DNA from: Runella aurantiaca
GTDB taxonomy: Bacteria; Bacteroidota; Bacteroidia; Cytophagales; Spirosomataceae
Reading direction: 5' to 3'
DNA length: 64,000 nucleotides
NCBI RefSeq assembly: GCF_003339505.1
Contig: NZ_QPIW01000010.1
Coordinates: 170,038 to 234,037, forward strand
Made by a program: the position numbers and the translations under genes. The first letter of the stretch is position 1. The number at the start of each line of letters is the position of its first letter. Shown here one piece after another: positions 24,593-32,671 of this stretch. The notes under the pieces are model-generated. The model was given only the letters and a program-made list of their open reading frames with translations. It was not told where the DNA came from and did no database searches.

Positions 24593-27500
24593 TTGAAAAA
24601 AAATGCTACCCTCGCCCTTGCGGCAGCTTTGGCCGTTTGTCAGGCCATGGCCCAAAAACCCAAAGAAACCTGGGACGTATCCAAACCCCAAGGCCCTTCC
24701 AAGGAAGTAAAATTCACCACCAATGAAGGCACATGGATGAACCTCGACGTTAGTCCCGACGGCAAAGAAATCGTCTTTGACCTACTCGGCGACCTCTATA
24801 CGTTGCCAATCGGCGGCGGCGAAGCTAAGCTACTGGTGGGCGGATTGCCGCTGGAGATTCAGCCGCGCTACAGCCCCGATGGCAAGCGCATTTCTTTTAC
24901 CAGCGACCGAGGCGGCGGCGACAATATCTGGACCATGAAACGCGACGGCTCAGACCTGAAACAAATTTCCAACGAAGATTTTAGACTCCTTAACAATGCC
25001 GTTTGGACACCCGACGGACAGTATCTTATTGCTCGGAAACATTTTACGGCGTCTCGCTCATTAGGGGCGGGCGAAATGTGGATGTATCATGCCAGCGGTG
25101 GTACGGCAGGATTGCAGTTGACCAAACGCAAAAATGACCAACAAGACGCGGGCGAGCCCTGTGTTTCACCCGAAGGCCGCTACGTATATTTCAGCGAAGA
25201 CATGAGCCAGGGTCCTTTCTTTCAGTACAACAAAGACCCCAACGGACAAATTTATGTCGTTCGTCGTTTTGACCGCCAAACGGGCGCGCTAAAAAATATC
25301 GTGACTGGGCCCGGCGGTGCGGTACGGCCGCAGATTTCGCCCGATGGCAAGCAACTGGCGTTTGTGCGCCGGGTGCGCACCAAGTCGGTCCTGTATATCC
25401 ATGACTTAAAAACGGGCGAAGAATTTCCCGTTTTTGACCAATTGAACAAAGACCAGCAGGAAGCCTGGGCCATCATGGGCCTTTATCCCAACTACGACTG
25501 GACACCCGACGGCAAAGACATTGTCATTTGGGCAAAAGGCAAATTATTTAGGGTCAACATAGCCAGCGCCAAAGCCACCGAAATTCCGTTTACGGTCAAT
25601 GCCAGCCTGACGGTACAGGAAGCAGTTCGTTTTCCGCAAACTGTCTTTACACCGACCTTCCAATCCAAAATGATTCGTCACGCCCGAACTTCCCCCGATG
25701 AAAAAACTTTAATTTTTCACGCGGCGGGTTATCTCTACAAAAAAACATTGCCCAACGGCACGCCCGAGCGCCTCACTGCCGCTAACGATGTATTTGAATA
25801 TGAGCCGACATTCAGCCCCGACGGGAAGTTTTTGCTTTACACCACTTGGAATGACTCGTTGACGGGCAGCATCCGAAAGTTGAATCTGACCAACAATTCT
25901 GTTGAAACCCTGACGACCGAAAAAGGCTTTTACCAAACACCTGCGTTCTCGCCCGATGGCTCCAAAATTGTATATCGAAAAGGAACGGGCAACGGCTACA
26001 TGGGCTACGCCTTCGGCAAAGAACCCGGATTATACCTCATGCCCGCCACTGGCGGCGAAGGAACCTTGCTCCGCGACAGCGGCGAAGAGCCACTCTTCAA
26101 CGCCACTGGCGACCGCATTTTCTTTCTGGAAGACGGGCAAACCAAATCCTTTAAAAGCGTAAACCTCAGCAATACCGACGAGCAAACCCATTTTAGCTCC
26201 CAATACGCCACCAAGTTTGTACCCAGTCCCGATAACAAGTGGATTGCGTTTCAGGAATTATTTCATCTCTACATTGCTGCCTTCCCCGCCACGGGCAAAG
26301 CCGTTGATTTATCGGGCAATACCAAAGCCTTTCCTGTTTATAAAGTCACGCGCGACGCTGGCGATTATTTGCACTGGTCCAACGATAGCCAAAAACTACA
26401 CTGGACCATCGGCCCCGATTATTTCACACGCTCGGTACAACAAAGCTTTTTGTTTGTTGAAGGTGCACCCGAAAAACTGCCCGCTATTGATTCCACGGGC
26501 ATTCCGATTGGGCTCACACTACCGACCGATGTACCCAAAGGCATGGTCGCTTTTAAGGGCGGAACCATTCTAACCATGAAAGAAAATGCAGAAGGGCAGT
26601 TGGAAGTAATTAAAAACGGGACACTGGTTGTTGAAGGCAACAAAATTGTGGCCCTCGGCGCGGCGGGGAAGGTCAAAATTCCCGCGGAAGCAAAAGTCAT
26701 TGACGCCACTGGAAAAACCCTGATGCCCGGAATCATTGATGCCCACGCACACATCGGCACGGGCAACGAAAAATCGGCGCAACAGCAGTGGTCGTATTTT
26801 GCCAATTTGGCTTATGGCGTCACCACCGTTCACGACCCCTCTTCCAACACCGAAATGGTCTTCAGTCAATCGGAGATGGTGAAATCGGGGCGTATGATTG
26901 GGCCACGTATATACTCCACAGGAACTATTTTGTACGGAGCAGACGGCGATTTTAAAGCCGTGGTAAACAGCCTTGACGATGCCCGTTCGCATTTACGGCG
27001 GATGAAAGCAGTGGGGGCATTTTCGGTCAAAAGCTATAACCAACCGCGTCGCAATCAGCGCCAGCAAATCATTCAGGCCGCCCGCGAACTGGGCATGTTG
27101 GTCGTTCCAGAAGGTGGGTCATTCTTCAACCACAACATGACCATGATTATGGACGGTCACACCACCATCGAGCACAATATTCCCGTTGACCCCGTTTATA
27201 AAGATGTGGTATCTTTATGGAGCAACAGCAAAACGGGCTACACACCCACGCTGATTGTGAGTTTCGGCAGTGTTTCGGGTGAATATTATTGGTACCAAAA
27301 AACCAACGTTTGGGAGCAATCACGCTTACTTCGCTTCACTCCTCGCTCAATTATCGACAGCCGTTCTCGCCGCCGGGAAATGCTACCAGACGACGATTTT
27401 GGTCACTTTGGCAATTCACAAACGGCCAAAAAGCTAACCGATGCGGGCGTCAGTGTTCATTTGGGGGCACACGGGCAGCTGCAAGGCTTAGGTGCGCATT

Positions 27501-27865
27501 GGGAACTCTGGATGCTGGGTCAGGGCGGCATATCTAATCTCCAAGCGCTCAAACAAGCCACCATCGGCCCTGCTAAAACCTTGGGTTTGGACAAAGAAAT
27601 TGGCTCGTTAGAAGTTGGTAAATTAGCTGACTTGCTGGTCCTTGATAAAAATCCGTTGGAAAATCTTCGCAACAGTGAAAGCATAAAATACGTAATGGTA
27701 AACGGACGCTTGTACGATGCCGAAACCATGACAGAAACCGGCAATTATAACCGCCCTCGACAGAAGTTTTTTTGGGAAAACAATCGCTACAATGCCGCAT
27801 TTGAGTGGCACGCCGAAACCCGCAGTTTCGGGGCCATTCGCTGTATTTGTCAGGGGCGCCAGTGA
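24593..27865 (+). CDS. Secreted fusion of TolB/PD40-type propeller and amidohydrolase
   Basis: I place the start at TTG 24593, which gives a standard signal peptide MKKNATLALAAALAVCQAMAQ right after a good promoter; the open frame runs 51 nt further up. The product has about 1090 residues. The first two thirds carry many PD40/TolB-like blades (SPDGKEIVFD, SPDGKRISFTSDRGG, SPDGKQLAFVR, SPDGKFLLYTTW, SPDGSKIVYRKG), one or two propellers. The last third is a metal-dependent amidohydrolase: TLMPGIIDAHAHIG (HxH, near residue 715), VVPEGGSFFNHNMTMIMDGHTTIEHN, VHLGAHGQL and the C-terminal LADLLVLDKNPLEN. Relatives act as secreted amidases or peptidases; the propeller probably gates or binds substrate. 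Exact substrate unknown. Confidence 0.92.
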   Translation: MKKNATLALAAALAVCQAMAQKPKETWDVSKPQGPSKEVKFTTNEGTWMNLDVSPDGKEIVFDLLGDLYTLPIGGGEAKLLVGGLPLEIQPRYSPDGKRISFTSDRGGGDNIWTMKRDGSDLKQISNEDFRLLNNAVWTPDGQYLIARKHFTASRSLGAGEMWMYHASGGTAGLQLTKRKNDQQDAGEPCVSPEGRYVYFSEDMSQGPFFQYNKDPNGQIYVVRRFDRQTGALKNIVTGPGGAVRPQISPDGKQLAFVRRVRTKSVLYIHDLKTGEEFPVFDQLNKDQQEAWAIMGLYPNYDWTPDGKDIVIWAKGKLFRVNIASAKATEIPFTVNASLTVQEAVRFPQTVFTPTFQSKMIRHARTSPDEKTLIFHAAGYLYKKTLPNGTPERLTAANDVFEYEPTFSPDGKFLLYTTWNDSLTGSIRKLNLTNNSVETLTTEKGFYQTPAFSPDGSKIVYRKGTGNGYMGYAFGKEPGLYLMPATGGEGTLLRDSGEEPLFNATGDRIFFLEDGQTKSFKSVNLSNTDEQTHFSSQYATKFVPSPDNKWIAFQELFHLYIAAFPATGKAVDLSGNTKAFPVYKVTRDAGDYLHWSNDSQKLHWTIGPDYFTRSVQQSFLFVEGAPEKLPAIDSTGIPIGLTLPTDVPKGMVAFKGGTILTMKENAEGQLEVIKNGTLVVEGNKIVALGAAGKVKIPAEAKVIDATGKTLMPGIIDAHAHIGTGNEKSAQQQWSYFANLAYGVTTVHDPSSNTEMVFSQSEMVKSGRMIGPRIYSTGTILYGADGDFKAVVNSLDDARSHLRRMKAVGAFSVKSYNQPRRNQRQQIIQAARELGMLVVPEGGSFFNHNMTMIMDGHTTIEHNIPVDPVYKDVVSLWSNSKTGYTPTLIVSFGSVSGEYYWYQKTNVWEQSRLLRFTPRSIIDSRSRRREMLPDDDFGHFGNSQTAKKLTDAGVSVHLGAHGQLQGLGAHWELWMLGQGGISNLQALKQATIGPAKTLGLDKEIGSLEVGKLADLLVLDKNPLENLRNSESIKYVMVNGRLYDAETMTETGNYNRPRQKFFWENNRYNAAFEWHAETRSFGAIRCICQGRQ

Positions 27866-27879
27866 TACGCTAAAAAGGC

Positions 27880-27918
27880 AAAAGTATTCTTTACAAGCGG
27901 GCTGCAAAGAATACTTTT
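27880..27918 (+). terminator. Hairpin downstream of amidohydrolase
   Basis: AAAAGTATTCTTT (27880-27892) and AAAGAATACTTTT (27906-27918) form a perfect 13-bp stem with a 13-nt loop, 14 nt after the stop. The right arm ends in TTTT and little T follows. Confidence 0.65.
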
Positions 27919-28006
27919 ACACCTCTTAAAACCATGATAATCAAAGGAGTAAAATCCATCATTGAAGTACTTTCTATTTTTATTAAAACTGCATTATTCA
28001 CACCAC

Positions 28007-28735
28007 ATGCAAAAAATTTTATTCCTTCTTACGGCATCCCTTTGGATGAGTTTGTTGGGTCGAGGTCAAGGCGCAGATACAAGCACCGTTGCTAAAAATG
28101 CGACAAACTCGCCATTGGCCCTTTATCAAGCGGCAACTATTTATTCTCCCCATTTATACAACGGCCCCCGCTATCATATTTATGACAGCCGCTCGAAAGA
28201 ACACCAGTTTTTTCAGGTCGAAGATTGGCAAAAAGGCTCCGTGTATTACGACGGGCAGTTGTTTGAGAATGTTTCCCTGCTTTATGACATTGTAAAAGGC
28301 TACGTAGTGGCCCGGCATCCCGAGCGCTCAGGGCTGGTGCAGTTGCAAAGCGAACGAATTCACCATTTTTCGGTCGCTGAAAATCATTTTATCAGAATAG
28401 AGAAAAATGAAGAAAAAGGGGTAGAAGTACCTACGGGGTTTTATCAGCTTTTGTACGACGGAGAAACGCAAGTGCTTGCCCGGCGCATAAAAGAACGACA
28501 AGAACAGATTGAGAACAATAAAGTCACGGTTTATTTTCCTCCAAAAAACTTTTTTTACATCAAAAAAGACGGAGTATATCATCTAATCCGCTCAAAAAAA
28601 GCCGCGCTCAATCTCTACAACGACCGTAAAATTGCGCTCCGAAAAGCGCTCCGTGAAAACCGAATCAATTTCCGAAAAGCCCGCGAACAGGCGCTGGTAC
28701 AGATGGCCACTCAGTATGATAAGCTACGCCCATGA
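28007..28735 (+). CDS. Secreted protein of unknown function upstream of TonB receptor
   Basis: ATG 28007 gives 242 residues with a signal peptide MQKILFLLTASLWMSLLGRGQG; an in-frame TTG at 27962 would add a second hydrophobic leader and is less likely. The mature part has a beta-rich first half (YNGPRYHIYDSR, EHQFFQVEDWQKGSVYYDGQLFENVSLLYDIVKGYVVARHP) and a basic helical tail (KAALNLYNDRKIALRKALRENRINFRKAREQ). The stop overlaps the receptor start by 4 nt (ATGA), so this protein is coupled to the receptor and may be a periplasmic partner. No family I can name with confidence. Confidence 0.8.
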   Translation: MQKILFLLTASLWMSLLGRGQGADTSTVAKNATNSPLALYQAATIYSPHLYNGPRYHIYDSRSKEHQFFQVEDWQKGSVYYDGQLFENVSLLYDIVKGYVVARHPERSGLVQLQSERIHHFSVAENHFIRIEKNEEKGVEVPTGFYQLLYDGETQVLARRIKERQEQIENNKVTVYFPPKNFFYIKKDGVYHLIRSKKAALNLYNDRKIALRKALRENRINFRKAREQALVQMATQYDKLRP

Positions 28736-31503
28736 AACACTCTTTACTCTTTACAACCCTCCTTTTCTCGCTCACATTTTCGGCTTTGTTGGCCCAAACA
28801 AAGGCAGAAAAACGTCTAACTGTGGATTTAAACGAGGCGCGGTTTGGCCAATTTGTTAAAGAAGCCGAAGCGCAAACTGGACACTATTTTTACTATGACG
28901 CCTCGCAACTCGACAGCCTCAAAATCACCCTGCAAGTCAAAGACCAAACGTTGGTATCGGTGTTGGTTCAGGTATTTAAAGACACAGAGTTTAAGTTTTC
29001 AATCGATGACCAACAACGGGTGTTTGTGACATCGGGGCAACCAATCATTACGCAACTCTCCGACGACCTGTTTAACCTGAATACGTCCAACAAAGAGTCG
29101 GATCAAAACCAATACGTAGCGCCCACTTCGGAAGAACAAGACAAGCTGCTATCGACCGCCGAGAGCAAACTGTACAACATCGGCGCCCAACGACAGCGCA
29201 TCACTGAAGGAAAATCGACGGTTTCGGGGTATGTCCGGAATGCCGTGACGGGCGAGCCTGTCATCGGCGCGGCGGTCTATATCGAATCGCCTTCCGTGGG
29301 GGTTTCTACCGACGCACTAGGGTTATTTTCGCTGACCCTTCCGCGCGGAAAGCAAACGCTAAAAATCAAAAGCATCGGAATGCGCGATACCTACCGGCGC
29401 ATTGTGCTGTATGGCGACGGTAAACTCGACATTGAAATGCAGGAAAGCGTAACGGCCTTGAAAGAAGTGTCTATCACCGCTGGCCGTGACGTCAACATCG
29501 CAGGAACTCAAATGGGGCAGGTGAAGCTCAATATCAAAACCATGAAACAGGTACCGACGGCGTTTGGCGAAACCGATTTGCTACGTACAGTGCTTACCTT
29601 GCCAGGCGTAAAAGCGGTCAGCGAAAGTAGCGTAGGACTCAACGTTCGCGGGGGCTCTACCGACCAAAACCTCATTCTTTTCAACGACGCCGTGGTCTAC
29701 AATCCTTCGCATTTGTTTGGGTTCTTTTCCGCCTTCAACCCCGACGTGATTAAGGAAGTAGAACTGTACAAAAGTACCATTCCGTCCAAATACGGAGGGC
29801 GGCTTTCGTCGGTATTGGAAATCAATAGCCGCGACGGCAACAAGAAAAAATTCGTCGGTTCGGGGGGAATCGGCCTCCTGACGGGGCGTTTTGCCATCGA
29901 GGGGCCGATTGTAAAGGAAAAAAGTTCGTTCATTTTGGCCGGACGCTCGACGTATTCCAATTGGGTACTTAAAAAACTGGAGAATGCTTCGTTTAGCCAA
30001 AGTACGGCCTCTTTTTATGACGTAAACCTCCACGTTAACCACGAAATTAACGAAAAAAACAGCCTTTCGCTGATGGGTTATTTGAGTAAAGACAAGTTCC
30101 GCTTTTTCGGCGACACGGCCTATTCATACCAAAATCAATTGGCTTCGTTGAAATGGAAACATACGTTTAATCCCAAGTTTTACAGCGTTTTTACAACCGC
30201 CTACAGTCGCTACCAATACGACATCGGCAGCCAACGCGTGCCCACCGCCGCATTTGATTTAAAATTTGACATCAGCCAGTCCACCGTCAAAGCCGACTTT
30301 ACTTACTTTTTGCATCGTCAGCATACCTTGGATTTTGGGGTCAATACGGTTTATTACAAACTATACCCTGGCTCCTTGCGGCCATCACATCCCGAGTCAT
30401 TACTGATTTCAGACGTGATGGAATCCGAGCAAGCCATCGAAAGTGCCGTGTACCTAGAAGACCGATTTGACGTAAATGCCCGACTTTCATTGAGTGGTGG
30501 GATTCGTTTTTCATTGTTCAATTACCTTGGACCCAAAACCGTCTACACCTATACGCCCGGCCTCCCGATTGAAAAGATTTACAGCGACGGTAGCCAAACC
30601 TTCGCCGCAGGCCAAAACATCAAAACCTACCAAGGGCCCGAATACCGGGTTTCGGCGCGGTATTTGGTTAACAACAGTACTTCGGTCAAAGTCAGTTACA
30701 ACACCACGCGTCAGTACATTCATTTGCTGACAAACACGATGGTGATGTCACCAACCGACATCTGGAAATTGAGTGATTCATACATTAAGCCGCAATTGGG
30801 CAGTCAGTTGGCCGCAGGCGTGTACCGTAATTTGCGGGGCAACAAACTAGAACTCTCGGTCGAAGCCTATTATAAAAACATTCAGAATTTTCTGGACTAC
30901 AAAGGTGGCGACTCGCTTATTCTGAATCATCGTGTTGAAACCGCCGTGATTTCAACCACGGGAAAAGCCTACGGAATTGAAGTGATGCTGAAAAAACTGA
31001 CGGGTAAACTCAACGGTTGGGTAAGCTACACGTACGCCCGCTCACTGTTGCGCGCCAACGACCGCACCTCTTCCGACGCGCCCAACAAGGGCAATTATTA
31101 TCCGAGCAACTACGACAAACCGCACGATTTTACGCTGGTCAGCAATTATAAGTTTTCGCACCGGTTCAGTCTTTCGTTCAATTTTACTTACAGCAGTGGC
31201 CGACCGTATACTCCGCCTATCGGCAAATATATTTTGGAAGGCGTGCCGCGTATTTACTACGCCGACCGCAACCAATTCAGAATTCCAGATTACTACCGGG
31301 TTGATTTCTCGATGAACATTGAAGGAAATCACAAAATCAAAAAACTAGCGCACAGCTCTTGGACCTTTGCCATCTTCAACGTATTGGGCCGTAAAAATCC
31401 CTCTTCCGTTTATTTTAGAAGTCAAAACGGCGTCGTAAAAGGCTACATGCTGTCCATTTTCGGGCAACCGATTCCGACCGTTACGTACAATTTTAGATTT
31501 TAG
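28732..31503 (+). CDS. TonB-dependent outer-membrane receptor with STN-like and carboxypeptidase-regulatory domains
   Basis: The 923-residue protein has a signal peptide (MKHSLLFTTLLFSLTFSALLAQ), an STN-like domain (about 25-100; RLTVDLNEARFGQFVKEAEAQTGHYFYYDASQL), a carboxypeptidase-D-like domain (about 165-245; GYVRNAVTGEPVIGAAVYIES), a plug (TDLLRTVLTLPGVKAVSESSVGLNVRGGSTDQNLILFNDAVVYNPSHLFGFFSAFNPD) and a 22-strand barrel ending in TVTYNFRF with terminal aromatic residue. STN domains usually talk to FecR-type anti-sigma factors, but no sigma/anti-sigma pair is in the window. It imports a ligand using TonB energy; DUF4249 and MG2-like genes follow as usual partners. Substrate unknown. Confidence 0.93.
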   Translation: MKHSLLFTTLLFSLTFSALLAQTKAEKRLTVDLNEARFGQFVKEAEAQTGHYFYYDASQLDSLKITLQVKDQTLVSVLVQVFKDTEFKFSIDDQQRVFVTSGQPIITQLSDDLFNLNTSNKESDQNQYVAPTSEEQDKLLSTAESKLYNIGAQRQRITEGKSTVSGYVRNAVTGEPVIGAAVYIESPSVGVSTDALGLFSLTLPRGKQTLKIKSIGMRDTYRRIVLYGDGKLDIEMQESVTALKEVSITAGRDVNIAGTQMGQVKLNIKTMKQVPTAFGETDLLRTVLTLPGVKAVSESSVGLNVRGGSTDQNLILFNDAVVYNPSHLFGFFSAFNPDVIKEVELYKSTIPSKYGGRLSSVLEINSRDGNKKKFVGSGGIGLLTGRFAIEGPIVKEKSSFILAGRSTYSNWVLKKLENASFSQSTASFYDVNLHVNHEINEKNSLSLMGYLSKDKFRFFGDTAYSYQNQLASLKWKHTFNPKFYSVFTTAYSRYQYDIGSQRVPTAAFDLKFDISQSTVKADFTYFLHRQHTLDFGVNTVYYKLYPGSLRPSHPESLLISDVMESEQAIESAVYLEDRFDVNARLSLSGGIRFSLFNYLGPKTVYTYTPGLPIEKIYSDGSQTFAAGQNIKTYQGPEYRVSARYLVNNSTSVKVSYNTTRQYIHLLTNTMVMSPTDIWKLSDSYIKPQLGSQLAAGVYRNLRGNKLELSVEAYYKNIQNFLDYKGGDSLILNHRVETAVISTTGKAYGIEVMLKKLTGKLNGWVSYTYARSLLRANDRTSSDAPNKGNYYPSNYDKPHDFTLVSNYKFSHRFSLSFNFTYSSGRPYTPPIGKYILEGVPRIYYADRNQFRIPDYYRVDFSMNIEGNHKIKKLAHSSWTFAIFNVLGRKNPSSVYFRSQNGVVKGYMLSIFGQPIPTVTYNFRF

Positions 31504-31524
31504 CCCACATCGCTATTGATACTT

Positions 31525-32643
31525 ATGAAAACCCTCTTATCTCTTATCGCAGTGGTTGTCAGTCTGGTGATGTTGGACGGCTGCGTTTTGCCATTTACCC
31601 CGCCTGAAGTTACGGCGGCCGACCGTTTTTTGGTCATCGATGGATTTCTGAACACGGGCGGCAAAGACAGTAGCCGCATTACGTTGACCTACACCCAATT
31701 GGTCTCCAACAAAAATTCGTTTACACCCGAGCTACGCGCCCAAGTGATTGTGGAGGGCGACAAAGGCAGCACTTTTTTGTTTACCGAAATCGGCAAAGGG
31801 CTTTACCGATTGGCCCCCAGAACTTTTAACCTCGCCGAAAATTTTCGAATCAGGGTTAAAACTACGGGTAAAAAAGAATTCCTTTCTGACTATACAACCC
31901 CCAAACAAACGCCACCGATTGATAGCATTACGTACAAAATAGCCGCCGACCGAAGCTCACTCCAAATCAATATCAACACCCACGACCCGCTCAATAAAAC
32001 ACGTTTTTATCGCTGGAAATTTGAAGAAACTTGGGAGTACAACATGCCACTTTATTCGCTCTATGAAATAAAGAATAATGCCATCATTGACCGCGTTCAA
32101 AACATTAACACCTGCTGGAGAACCGAAACTCCTTCCACTATTTTGCTTGGCTCCACCATCAAACTCACCCAAGATGTGATTCGGGATGCGCCCATCACCC
32201 ACATTCCCGCCTCGGCTGGCAAATTGCTCGTCAAATACAGCATCATCGTTAAGCAATTCGGATTGACGCAGGAAGGCTATGAATATTGGAACGCGCTCGC
32301 CAAAACCACCGAAACAACGGGCGGGTTATTTGACTCACAGCCTTCTCAAATCACCGGAAACATTAAGTGCACGACCAACTCTCAGGAGCTTGTTTTTGGT
32401 TTTTTTAGTGCAGGCGTACCGCAAGAAAAACGCATTTTTTTGTCGCCCGCTCTGGGGAGACCTCAGTCGTGCCAACCACTTGATACCCTGAGCATTGCGG
32501 ATGCCATCAAAGCCCAAAGTTTTCTTCTTACGCAATACTGGGCAGATGGTGCCCGGGTTCCTGAGTACATCATCGGTGACCCTGGCTGCGGAGATTGTCG
32601 CACCAAGGGCGGAAATACCACCCGTCCAAGTTTTTGGCCATAA
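31525..32643 (+). CDS. DUF4249 family outer-membrane-associated lipoprotein
   Basis: ATG 31525 (MKTLLSLIAVVVSLVMLDGCV) gives 372 residues and a lipobox LDGC; a TTG at 31516 adds three residues. The mature N-terminus with CVLPFTPPEV...RFLVIDGFLNTGGKDSSRITLTYTQ and the C-terminal cysteine-rich end (IIGDPGCGDCRTKGG) are hallmarks of DUF4249 proteins, which regularly follow a TonB receptor in this phylum. They are thought to sit at the outer membrane with the receptor, in the role a SusD protein plays for SusC; function unproven. Gap to the receptor is 21 nt. Confidence 0.88.
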   Translation: MKTLLSLIAVVVSLVMLDGCVLPFTPPEVTAADRFLVIDGFLNTGGKDSSRITLTYTQLVSNKNSFTPELRAQVIVEGDKGSTFLFTEIGKGLYRLAPRTFNLAENFRIRVKTTGKKEFLSDYTTPKQTPPIDSITYKIAADRSSLQININTHDPLNKTRFYRWKFEETWEYNMPLYSLYEIKNNAIIDRVQNINTCWRTETPSTILLGSTIKLTQDVIRDAPITHIPASAGKLLVKYSIIVKQFGLTQEGYEYWNALAKTTETTGGLFDSQPSQITGNIKCTTNSQELVFGFFSAGVPQEKRIFLSPALGRPQSCQPLDTLSIADAIKAQSFLLTQYWADGARVPEYIIGDPGCGDCRTKGGNTTRPSFWP

Positions 32644-32671
32644 TGTTGTCATGATAAATTTTTCCGCCTCC

